The position numbers were made by a program, and so were the translations under genes. Shown here one piece after another: positions 1 through 5,576 of a DNA stretch of 6,374 nucleotides. The DNA comes from Deltaproteobacteria bacterium (GTDB taxonomy: Bacteria > Desulfobacterota > Desulfarculia > Adiutricales > JAGVGV01). The stretch covers positions 1 to 6,374 of the forward strand of contig JAGVGV010000267.1 of the NCBI GenBank assembly GCA_020056895.1, in the 5' to 3' direction. Every line of letters starts with the position of its first letter. Position 1 is the first letter of the stretch. The notes beneath the pieces are model-generated. The model searched no databases. It saw nothing but the letters and a program-made list of their open reading frames with translations, and had not been told where the DNA came from.

Positions 1-50
1 ATTACCGTTTTAGTATTATCCGTGGTATCCGTGTAATCCGTGGTTAAAAA
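1..50. repeat. Intergenic repeat copy 1 (TATCCGTGG-type)
   Basis: This 50-bp stretch matches positions 147-196 at 48 of 50 bases. It contains three near-perfect tandem 9-bp units (17-25, 26-34, 35-43) related to TATCCGTGG, followed by TTAAAAA. The window starts inside or at the edge of the repeat, so its true left end is unknown. Similar ATCCGTG-rich intergenic sequences are, to my knowledge, common in Desulfobacterota and some other environmental phyla, often as dispersed copies; no function can be read from the sequence. Confidence 0.85.
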
Positions 51-87
51 TATTTTTCTTTCTTTTCAAAAAAGAGAGTTCGCCGGA

Positions 88-123
88 TTAAAGCCGGCGG
101 AAGTTCAGGAAGTCAACGCTTCC
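88..123 (-). pseudogene. Remnant of a second copy of the neighbouring gene's 3' end
   Basis: Read on the minus strand, this stretch gives GSVDFLNFRRL followed by a TAA stop. The end of the HsdR-N-like gene at 233-772 reads EVFDCLNFCRP and stop. At DNA level, 96-114 matches 241-259 at 17 of 19 bases, and the similarity continues weakly on both sides with one small indel. Beyond about position 124 the resemblance to the gene is lost. The fragment lies between the two repeat copies, at the same offset from copy 1 as the real gene tail has from copy 2. I infer a decayed tandem duplication of a tail-plus-repeat unit, or the last trace of a paralogous gene. Confidence 0.55.
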
Positions 124-146
124 CACCCCCCGGAAAACACGAACGG

Positions 147-196
147 ATTACCGTTTTAGTATTATCCGTGGTATCCGTGGTATCCGTGGTTAAAAA
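147..196. repeat. Intergenic repeat copy 2 (three perfect TATCCGTGG units)
   Basis: This is the second copy of the repeat at 1-50, displaced by 146 bp and differing at two bases. It holds three perfect tandem 9-bp TATCCGTGG units at 163-171, 172-180 and 181-189, then TTAAAAA. It lies 36 bp past the stop codon of the minus-strand gene at 233-772, so it falls in that gene's 3' untranslated region. Confidence 0.88.
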
Positions 197-218
197 TCTT
201 TTCTTTCCTTCCGGAAAG
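192..218 (-). terminator. Weak hairpin with T tract downstream of the HsdR-N-like gene
   Basis: On the minus strand, 218-203 forms a perfect 6-bp stem (CTTTCC / GGAAAG) with a GGAA loop, and a run of five T lies six bases further on (196-192). The position, 15 bp after the stop codon, suits transcription termination. The short, fairly A/T-rich stem and the gap before the T run make it weak. A different-sequence hairpin (TCTTTT / AAAAGA, 61-75) sits at the matching place beside repeat copy 1. Confidence 0.35.
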
Positions 219-232
219 TAGGCGCCCCGGAT

Positions 233-772
233 TTACGGACGGCAGAAGTTCAGGCAGTCGAACACTTCGTACGCCAGATAAATGCGGGCGTTTTTTTCTC
301 TTTTTTTGGCCGCCAGCGGTTCGAAGGCCAAATTGGGCAACATCTCGATGGCCTGATCCCGCGTAGGCAAAGCCTCCAAACCTTCAGCCACCACCCGTCC
401 GGTATGGGTATCCAGAAGTTCCGCTTCCTGGCCGTTGGTCACTACGGTGTACGGGACCACCACGTCGTACGCCAAACGCGACGCCGCCAGAGATTCATGT
501 TCCCGAGTCACGATGGACCCCCGATGACAGGAAATATGCATGAACGGATGATCCCTGATCCGAACCACCAACCCGGCCACGCCGTCCCACTTCCGGCCGT
601 CCAGGTCCAGTTCGAACCGCCGGTCCACTTCGATTTCCTCGGCGAGGTATCCCTTGTTCGTCACCAGAAGGCGTTCAATGCCTTGCCGAATCTGTTCGTC
701 GTCCGAATCGGGCACGCTCCGACCGGTCAAAAAATCGCGGATGGTCTCGCCGGAAATGGAACAGTTTCCCAT
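233..772 (-). CDS. HsdR N-terminal-domain-like protein, nuclease motif degenerate
   Basis: This is a 179-residue soluble protein with no signal peptide or membrane segment. Residues about 25-140 resemble the N-terminal domain of type I restriction R subunits (HSDR_N_2-like, PD-(D/E)xK fold): an IRQGIERLLV helix, a GYLAEEIEVDRRFEL strand region, a KWDGVAGLVV segment where the motif Asp would lie, then PYTVVTNGQEAELLDTHTGRV, which matches the family's TNG signature. The position usually holding the ExK catalytic pair reads ISCHRGS, so Glu and Lys appear replaced by Ser and His. An active nuclease therefore looks unlikely; a DNA-binding or structural role is possible but unproven. No helicase, HsdM or HsdS gene lies nearby, so this is not part of a visible restriction system. 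The ATG at 772 is favoured by AAGGAGG eight bases upstream. The gene lies 81 bp after the signalling gene on the same strand. Confidence 0.7.
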   Translation of the reverse strand: MGNCSISGETIRDFLTGRSVPDSDDEQIRQGIERLLVTNKGYLAEEIEVDRRFELDLDGRKWDGVAGLVVRIRDHPFMHISCHRGSIVTREHESLAASRLAYDVVVPYTVVTNGQEAELLDTHTGRVVAEGLEALPTRDQAIEMLPNLAFEPLAAKKREKNARIYLAYEVFDCLNFCRP

Positions 773-780
773 GGCCCTGG

Positions 781-787
781 CCTCCTT
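781..787 (-). promoter_or_regulatory. Shine-Dalgarno AAGGAGG for the HsdR-N-like gene
   Basis: On the minus strand AAGGAGG lies eight bases before the ATG at 772-770. It is a near-consensus ribosome binding site and fixes the start. Confidence 0.8.
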
Positions 788-807
788 GGTTGAACCCGCC
801 TTTAATA

Positions 808-835
808 AAATTAACTCTTAAAAGGAAAAAATCAA
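808..835 (-). promoter_or_regulatory. Possible weak promoter in the 81-bp intergenic gap
   Basis: On the minus strand, TTGATT (835-830) and TAATTT (813-808) are separated by 16 bp inside an A/T-rich gap between the signalling gene and the HsdR-N-like gene. Matches to the sigma70 consensus are 4/6 and 3/6, so this is only suggestive. A near-inverted repeat (CCTTTAA at 799-805, TTAAAAGG at 818-825) overlaps it. If real, the downstream gene could be expressed independently of the signalling gene. Confidence 0.25.
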
Positions 836-853
836 GGGGGTGGAGCCGGAAGC

Positions 854-3190
854 TCAGTCCATTTCCGGTTTCTTGGCCGATGCTTTTTCCAGGTCCAAAA
901 TCGTGGTATCGCCCACGTACGGCTTAGCCTCGAACCGGGTGATGCTTTTAAGCCGCTGCGTGATTCCGGCCATACGCCGGGCCTGTTCGAGAATCCGTTC
1001 CATGTGATCCCGATTGGGATCATCGACCGGAAGGGTCAACAGCGCCAGTTCGGTAAGCCCCAGGACGGTCTGAAGGGGCTGGTTCAGTTCATGGCAGGCG
1101 GCTCCGGCGGTGGCCAACGCCCCCTGGAACCGTTCCCGCCGGTTTTTTTCTTCCTGGGCCTTGGCCAGTTCGGTTACGTCCCGGATGACTCCGCGAAAGC
1201 CATACGGATGGCCCTTGGCGTCCCGAAGCAGGTCCACGGACGCCTCCACGGGGCAGACGGCGCCGTCCCTCCGCCGCAACGTCCAATGAAATCCAAGGTT
1301 CGGGCGGCCAATGGTGTACACTTCGTTGAAGGCGCGGTAAACCGTTTTGGCCATTTCTTCATCCATGAACGTTCGATTGTTCAGGCCGATCACTTCTTTC
1401 GGATCATGGCAGCCCAAGATTCGGACCAGCGCCTGGTTCAGGAAGGTAATATTTCCGGCCAGGTCCACTTCGTAATACCCTTCCTGAATCCCGGCCAGTA
1501 TGGACCGGTACCGTTCTTCGCTGGAAATCAGGGCGGCCTCGGTTTTTTTCAACTGAGTAACGTTCCGATGAAGAACGATCCCTTCCTTGAAGTCCCCCCG
1601 GCCATCGATCAGGGCGGCGGTTTTAAGCTGGACATCCAAGGGATGCCCGTCTTTGGTCATCCGCCGGGTATCGAGAAATATCGAAGAACCCGCGCGTGTT
1701 TGTTCCCAGGCGGTCCACGAAGCAACCCGCTCTTCGGGGGGGATGAACGTGAGAAAGCGGGTGCCCAATACTTCGTCCGGGTGGTACCCATAAGTTTCCA
1801 CCGCGGTTTGATTCATGTATGTGACCCGGCCGTCCCGATCGTACACGAGCACCGGATCGGGGATGGCGTCCAGAATCTGGCGGTGCCGCTTTTCGTTTTC
1901 CAGAAGAACGTTTTCGTACTGCTTCCGTTCGGTGATGTCTTCGACAAAGCCTTCCAAATGAATCACCCGGCCCGAATCATCCCGGACCGCCCAACTGTAC
2001 CGTTTGCCGGGAAAAACCGTCCCGTCCCTTCTCCGGCCCCAGGTTTCGGTTCCCAACCGGCCGCCTTCGTGAACGGTTTCGTAAACCGCTTGGTTTCGGA
2101 TGTTGGGGTCCGCATATAAACGCTCCACATGATCGCCGATATCCGCCACCAGATCAGCCGGAGAATCGTACCCGAACATGCGGGCGAAGGCCGGGTTCAC
2201 TTCCATAATCCGGCCTTTTGGCGATGTGCGGAAAATGCCCAAAACCGCGTCCTCGAACAAACGGCGGTATCTGCCTTCGCTGGCCCGCAAAGCCTCCTGA
2301 GTTCGAAGCCGGGCAATGACGCCGGCCAGCAGATGAGCCATGCTCACCAGGGCATGCTGGGCATAGGGGGTGATTTCATCGGACCGGCTGGATGCCACAT
2401 TCAGGCTGGCGATCACCTGACCGTCGTGAGCCAGCGGAATAACGCCGATGGCCCTCAGACCCGCTTGTTGAATCAGTTCCGGGTTGGCGGCTTCCAACTG
2501 GCTATACGCCTGGAACACCGGTTGACCGGCCATGATGAACCGGACCTGTTTGGATTCGGCCGGATAAGAACGAGCATCCCGAGCGAAGTTTTCGGAAAGC
2601 CCCCGTTGGCCCGCGAGCAGGAATTCGCCCGTTCCCGGGTCCCGCAGATAAAGACCGGCCCGGTCAATGGGATCAATCCGGGTGACCGTATCCAGGGCCG
2701 TGTCCAGAACTTCAGCCAGGCTGGTTTGCGAGGAAAAAGCCGCGCCCAGATCCCGTTGGATCCGCATCAAATCTTCGGCCCGGCGGCGTTCGCTTTCCAT
2801 CCGGGACGCGTACAGGGCCATTTCGATGGCTACATGAAGGTCGCGGTCCTGGAAGGGTTTAAGCAGATAACCGAAGGGTTGCGTCAGTTGGGCCCGCTTC
2901 AGGCGTTCCTCGTCGGCATAGGCGGTAAGAAATACCACCGGCGAGCCGATCCGGGACCGGATGATTTCGGCCGCCGCGATGCCGTCCAGCGCTTGGCCCA
3001 GATGGATATCCATCAGAACCAAGTCCGGTTTTTCCTTCAGGGCTGATTGGATGCCGGCTTCGCCGTCGGCCGCGTGGGCCACGTTGGCGTAGCCCAGCCG
3101 TTCCAGGCGAGCCACCAGATCCGCGGCGATTACGTATTCGTCCTCCACGACGAGAATCCGTGGAACGGTCGGTTGTGGTTCCTGGGACAT
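854..3190 (-). CDS. REC-GAF-PAS3-DHp signalling protein lacking an ATPase domain
   Basis: This 778-residue cytoplasmic protein has no membrane segments. Residues 11-125 form a receiver domain with acidic pocket E16/D17, phospho-acceptor D61 (VLMD), T89 and K111 (LLKP). A charged helical linker (about 126-146) leads to a GAF-like sensor region (about 147-297). Three PAS/PAC modules follow: 303-422 (VNPAFARMFGY, ending EDITERKQ), 432-547 and 556-676 (ending IRDVTELAK). Residues 686-756 form a HisKA/DHp domain with H-box CHELNQPLQ, putting the phospho-acceptor at H700. A 22-residue tail follows. The protein stops there, without N, G1 or G2 boxes, whereas ordinary histidine kinases carry about 130 more residues of ATPase domain. 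The next gene begins only 81 bp on, leaving no room for a frameshifted ATPase domain. I infer phosphorelay or partner-dependent signalling, with H700 and D61 as possible relay sites. The ATG at 3190 is the only reasonable start: an in-frame stop lies about 50 bp upstream and there is no other start codon between. The ribosome site is weak (GGGTGG). Confidence 0.9.
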   Translation of the reverse strand: MSQEPQPTVPRILVVEDEYVIAADLVARLERLGYANVAHAADGEAGIQSALKEKPDLVLMDIHLGQALDGIAAAEIIRSRIGSPVVFLTAYADEERLKRAQLTQPFGYLLKPFQDRDLHVAIEMALYASRMESERRRAEDLMRIQRDLGAAFSSQTSLAEVLDTALDTVTRIDPIDRAGLYLRDPGTGEFLLAGQRGLSENFARDARSYPAESKQVRFIMAGQPVFQAYSQLEAANPELIQQAGLRAIGVIPLAHDGQVIASLNVASSRSDEITPYAQHALVSMAHLLAGVIARLRTQEALRASEGRYRRLFEDAVLGIFRTSPKGRIMEVNPAFARMFGYDSPADLVADIGDHVERLYADPNIRNQAVYETVHEGGRLGTETWGRRRDGTVFPGKRYSWAVRDDSGRVIHLEGFVEDITERKQYENVLLENEKRHRQILDAIPDPVLVYDRDGRVTYMNQTAVETYGYHPDEVLGTRFLTFIPPEERVASWTAWEQTRAGSSIFLDTRRMTKDGHPLDVQLKTAALIDGRGDFKEGIVLHRNVTQLKKTEAALISSEERYRSILAGIQEGYYEVDLAGNITFLNQALVRILGCHDPKEVIGLNNRTFMDEEMAKTVYRAFNEVYTIGRPNLGFHWTLRRRDGAVCPVEASVDLLRDAKGHPYGFRGVIRDVTELAKAQEEKNRRERFQGALATAGAACHELNQPLQTVLGLTELALLTLPVDDPNRDHMERILEQARRMAGITQRLKSITRFEAKPYVGDTTILDLEKASAKKPEMD

Positions 3191-3303
3191 GGCTCGCCAC
3201 CCGGGCTTTTTTGGTCCGTTCTTGAATAATAATCGTCATTCGCGTGATGAGCTGAGTTCCCCTTGGCCGCTTCACCCTTATGTGACGGGACGGTCATCCC
3301 CCA

Positions 3304-3332
3304 AAGTTAAACCGACCGGACTGGTCTGTCAA
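3304..3332 (-). promoter_or_regulatory. Probable sigma70 promoter of the signalling gene
   Basis: On the minus strand a perfect -35 hexamer TTGACA (3332-3327) is followed after 17 bp by TAACTT (3309-3304), a weak -10 with 3 of 6 consensus bases. Transcription would start near 3297 and give a leader of about 105 bases. The spacer holds a near-perfect dyad at 3314-3326 (GACCGG, central A, CTGGTC), which could be an operator. The promoter lies just beyond the T tract at 3361-3375, so the gene would be insulated from transcripts coming from the right. Confidence 0.5.
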
Positions 3333-3360
3333 GGGTATGCCCTACGCATGAACTCACCGT

Positions 3361-3440
3361 CAAAAAAAAGGAAAACCTCGTTGGCCCTGAGAAATCAGGG
3401 TGAGATGATGTTTTCCGGCGAAAAAACCATCACCAACGAG
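3361..3440 (-). terminator. Branched (three-way junction) structure followed by T tract
   Basis: An 8-bp perfect outer stem pairs 3377-3384 with 3433-3440 (CTCGTTGG / CCAACGAG). Inside, and directly abutting it, a perfect 6-bp hairpin occupies 3385-3400 (CCCTGA and TCAGGG around a 4-base loop). A third arm occupies 3406-3432, closed by TGATG / CATCA and extended by T/A pairs. Read on the minus strand, the outer stem is followed at once by G, TTTT, CC and eight T (3375-3362), which is the arrangement of an intrinsic terminator. No gene that it would obviously terminate is seen to its right, so it may end a small RNA or be part of an element end. Confidence 0.5.
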
Positions 3441-3444
3441 ATGA

Positions 3445-3546
3445 ATTGAGCATGCCGCAAGGGGTCGCTTCCTTTCCCATATGAAGTGGATCATGATTCT
3501 GGCCTTCAACCTCAATTCGATCATGCTGAAACCCTCCCAAGTCTGA
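3445..3546 (+). pseudogene. Transposase C-terminal remnant (DDE family)
   Basis: In this frame the sequence reads HAARGRFLSH, then MKWIMILAFNLNSIMLK, and stops with TGA at 3544-3546. From memory, the pattern GRF...W.IM.LA.NLN..MK is typical of the C-terminal region of DDE transposases of the IS4/IS1380 type, just after the last catalytic Glu. An in-frame stop at 3442-3444 cuts it off upstream, and I found no matching DDE segments in the preceding sequence. In the full family another 50-100 residues would follow, so both ends are missing. The internal ATG at 3481 has no ribosome site at normal spacing. I regard it as a decayed insertion-sequence fragment; family assignment is tentative. Confidence 0.42.
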
Positions 3547-3625
3547 CACCTAAATCGAGGCCGGAAGCGGCCTGCCGGACGGCCTAGGGACTCGGCCGAA
3601 CATTAGGCGGTGGATCCTGGGTGTC
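3545..3625. repeat. 81-bp inverted-repeat-bounded, GC-rich structured stretch
   Basis: GACACC (3545-3550) and GGTGTC (3620-3625) are perfect inverted repeats bounding 81 bp. Inside are a perfect 6-bp hairpin with a GAAG loop (AGGCCG / CGGCCT, 3558-3573), a short GCCG/CGGC dyad at 3574-3583 and the palindrome TCGGCCGA at 3592-3599. CCTAA (3549-3553) can alternatively pair with TTAGG (3603-3607). It begins exactly at the stop codon of the transposase remnant, so it may be the end region of that element or a small non-autonomous relic. No coding potential was seen. Confidence 0.35.
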
Positions 3626-3765
3626 GGCCTTGCTTTGAATTCCTCAAAATAGATCAACTATTCCCGCGGATTCAAAGCCGCGGCCTCCTCGATCTTGGAA
3701 AAAATTCCGTTTTTGGAAACAGCCCCTAATGAGTACCGCTGTATTCCTTTAAGAGCGGGTGGCAG

Positions 3766-3790
3766 GGGCGAGGCATGCCTCGCCCTACGG
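3766..3790. repeat. Palindromic GC-rich repeat, copy 1
   Basis: Positions 3766-3785 are a perfect 20-bp palindrome (GGGCGAGGCA followed by its reverse complement TGCCTCGCCC), followed by TACGG. The GGGCGAGGCATGCCTCGCCC/TAC pattern resembles a dispersed intergenic repeat that I recall from several environmental bacterial genomes. A partial second copy lies 68 bp away. Confidence 0.7.
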
Positions 3791-3833
3791 GTCGCTTTCG
3801 GGCCCCTTTGAACGCGGCTGAGTATTGTTGTGC

Positions 3834-3859
3834 GGGCCAGGCACGCCTCGCCCCTACGG
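3834..3859. repeat. Palindromic GC-rich repeat, imperfect copy 2
   Basis: GGGCCAGGCA (3834-3843) and CGCCTCGCCC (3844-3853) form an imperfect version of the palindrome at 3766-3785, with 4-bp and 4-bp paired blocks around a C/C mismatch and unpaired central bases. Both copies are followed by a CTACGG sequence, so they share flank as well as core. Two diverged copies in the same orientation suggest a local duplication or two insertions. Confidence 0.6.
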
Positions 3860-4047
3860 CGGAACACCAGATTGCAGGGGATCGTCCCTTTTTGATTGCA
3901 CCTTGTTATGAGTATGGAACACGCCGGTATTGCTACGTATCGGATTTCGGACCATCCGCCCATCATGTAAGTGAATCCTTCCAAATCACCCCGGACTCTC
4001 TCCATCCCCCCATTTTCCCCTAAAACCTCTTCCCGGCCGCTTTACCC

Positions 4048-4075
4048 TTGGCAACCGGGGATTTTCGCATATACT
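4048..4075 (+). promoter_or_regulatory. Sigma70-type promoter of glgA
   Basis: TTGGCA (4048-4053) and TATACT (4070-4075) each match the sigma70 consensus at five of six bases and are separated by 16 bp. Transcription would start near 4082, giving a short leader of about 40 bases before the glgA start. No riboswitch-sized leader is present. Confidence 0.6.
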
Positions 4076-4105
4076 TGGCCAGAAGGGAAACGAACGGGCT
4101 CACGC

Positions 4106-4113
4106 AAGGGAGG
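4106..4113 (+). promoter_or_regulatory. Shine-Dalgarno AAGGGAGG for glgA
   Basis: AAGGGAGG lies eight bases before the ATG at 4122. Another ATG at 4115 is out of frame and too close to the site, so this spacing supports 4122 as the start. Confidence 0.75.
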
Positions 4114-4121
4114 CATGCTTC

Positions 4122-5576
4122 ATGAACGACACGCTTTCGGTGTTGGTGGTTTCGCCCGAAGTGGCGCCCCTGGCCCAAACCGGTGGTCTGGCCGAAGTGG
4201 CGGGAACACTGCCCCTGGCCCTGAACGAACTGGGCTGCCGAGTGGCCGTGGCCATGCCGGCGTACCACCAGGTGATGCAGAACCGGACCGATCTTGAAGT
4301 GGCCGCCCGCGATATCCCCGTCCGCGTCGGAGACCTGTACCTCACCGCTCAGGTGCTCCAGGCCGAACTGGCTCCCGGCGTTCCCCTGTTCCTGGTCCAG
4401 CGGGATGAATACTTCGACCGAAGCGGCATTTACGGCGGGTACCAAGGGGACTATTTCGACAACCCCGAACGGTTCATCTTTTTCTCCCGCGCCATCCCGG
4501 CCATGTGCCCCGGCGTGGGCTTCGTCCCGGACGTAATCCTGGCCAACGATTGGGAATCCGGGCTGGTCATGGTGATGCTGGACCTGGGCGCCCTGCCCCG
4601 CACCGCCGGCGTTTTCAGCATTCACAACCAGGGTTATTTGGGGCTGGTCCCGGCCGAACGCCGGCATATCATCGGCATCCCCGACCGGTACTACGGCATC
4701 GACGGATTGGAATACTTCGGCCAGATGAGCCTCCTTAAGGCCGGCATCATGTATTCCCAGGCCGTCACCACCGTCAGCCCAACGTACGCCCAGGAAATCC
4801 AAACGCCCGAAGGCGGCCAGGGGCTGGACGGCGCCATGCGGGCCGTCAATTGGAAACTAAGGGGTATTCTGAACGGCGTGGACTACCACGTTTGGAACCC
4901 GGCCGCCGATCCTCATATCGCCGCCCAGTATTCCATCGATGATCTGGCCGGCAAAGCCCTCTGCAAGCAAAGCCTGCTCGAAGAAATGGGCCTGGCCCAC
5001 CTGAAAGACGCGCCCATCATCGGCATGGTCACCCGCCTGACCTCCCAAAAGGGGTTCAACCTGGTGGCCGAAGCGTCCGAAGACATCTTTAAGGCCGGCG
5101 CGGGATTGATCGTTTTGGGCGCCGGCGAACCCTGGCACGAGGATCAGCTTAAAAAGCTTAAAGAACTGTATCCGGACCGGGTGGCGATGCGGATCGGGTA
5201 CGATCCCCCTCTGGCCCACCAGATCATCGCCGGGTGCGATATGTTGTTGATGCCGTCGATGTACGAACCGTGCGGCCTGGCCCAGATGTACGCCCTGAAA
5301 TACGGCGCCATCCCCCTGGTCCGAGCCGTGGGCGGGCTCAACGACACCATCCGCGACCCCGGCGACGGGACTCCGGCCACCGGCTTCAAATTCGGGTCGT
5401 TCCAAGCCAGGGCTCTGGCCCGAGCCGTCCGGCGGGCGGTCGAGGTTTTTGGTCAGCCGGAGACCTGGAAGGAAATGATGGTCGCCGGCATGAAGGAGGA
5501 TTTTTCCTGGGGACGTTCGGCCCGCGAATATTTAAGCGTTTTCGAATGGGCCATTGACCGCCGCCGGAGCCGATAA
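4122..5576 (+). CDS. glgA: Glycogen synthase (ADP/UDP-glucose:alpha-glucan glucosyltransferase)
   Basis: This 484-residue GT5 enzyme extends alpha-1,4-glucan chains from a nucleotide-glucose donor in the cytoplasm; its length is typical of bacterial GlgA (about 470-490). The N-terminal GT5 domain covers residues 5-245, with SPEVAPLAQTGGLAEVAG at 11-28, ANDWESGL at 141-148 and SIHNQGYLG at 166-174. The C-terminal GT1-like domain covers about 297-475, with MVTRLTSQKG at 302-310 (R305 and K310 match the E. coli substrate-binding pair R300/K305), MYEPCGLAQMYALKYG at 380-395 with catalytic-site E382, and VRAVGGLNDTI following. The usual KTGGL lysine (E. coli K15, nucleotide-sugar binding) is Gln19 here. 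Donor preference cannot be read from sequence. The gene has its own promoter and ribosome site, and its stop overlaps the start of the GH57 gene, so the two are coupled. Confidence 0.96.
   Translation: MNDTLSVLVVSPEVAPLAQTGGLAEVAGTLPLALNELGCRVAVAMPAYHQVMQNRTDLEVAARDIPVRVGDLYLTAQVLQAELAPGVPLFLVQRDEYFDRSGIYGGYQGDYFDNPERFIFFSRAIPAMCPGVGFVPDVILANDWESGLVMVMLDLGALPRTAGVFSIHNQGYLGLVPAERRHIIGIPDRYYGIDGLEYFGQMSLLKAGIMYSQAVTTVSPTYAQEIQTPEGGQGLDGAMRAVNWKLRGILNGVDYHVWNPAADPHIAAQYSIDDLAGKALCKQSLLEEMGLAHLKDAPIIGMVTRLTSQKGFNLVAEASEDIFKAGAGLIVLGAGEPWHEDQLKKLKELYPDRVAMRIGYDPPLAHQIIAGCDMLLMPSMYEPCGLAQMYALKYGAIPLVRAVGGLNDTIRDPGDGTPATGFKFGSFQARALARAVRRAVEVFGQPETWKEMMVAGMKEDFSWGRSAREYLSVFEWAIDRRRSR

Larger units (their letters stand above)
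3626..4047. other. Intergenic stretch without a convincing gene
   Basis: Apart from the two palindromic repeats at about 3766-3790 and 3834-3859, and a CCGCGG...CCGCGG hairpin at 3664-3683 (6-bp stem, 8-base loop), I see no gene, RNA gene or mobile element here. Open frames on both strands run straight through the repeats, lack ribosome binding sites, and give low-complexity products without recognisable motifs. Confidence 0.6.

Noticed and set aside
1..196. CRISPR array
   Set aside because: The tandem units are only 9 bp with no spacers, and there are just two 50-bp copies with a homologous, not unique, sequence between them.
233..772. Part of a type I restriction-modification locus
   Set aside because: The protein has only the N-terminal domain, its catalytic pair looks lost, and no helicase, methylase or specificity gene is present.
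843..855. Intrinsic terminator at the end of the signalling gene
   Set aside because: The GAGC/GCTC stem is only 4 bp, includes the stop codon, and the T-rich stretch starts about ten bases away.
1004..3046. Two long plus-strand open frames (1004-2119 and 2129-3046) antisense to the signalling gene
   Set aside because: They mirror the codon bias of the GC-rich minus-strand gene, whose domains are unmistakable. Their products show no motifs and they have no convincing ribosome sites.
3377..3440. Known riboswitch or ribozyme (fluoride, hammerhead, cyclic-di-GMP)
   Set aside because: The GATGATG and GGCGAAA strings recall fluoride and hammerhead cores, but the required conserved segments and their order are absent on either strand.
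3189..3449. An 86-codon plus-strand open frame divergent from the signalling gene
   Set aside because: It covers the promoter, the T tract and the branched structure, lacks a ribosome site, and has no family resemblance.
3658..4005. A 115-codon minus-strand open frame
   Set aside because: It runs through both palindromic repeats and has neither a ribosome site nor a recognisable motif.
4020..4802. A 260-codon minus-strand open frame opposite the start of glgA
   Set aside because: It overlaps the glgA promoter and conserved GT5 coding sequence, and is a shadow frame.
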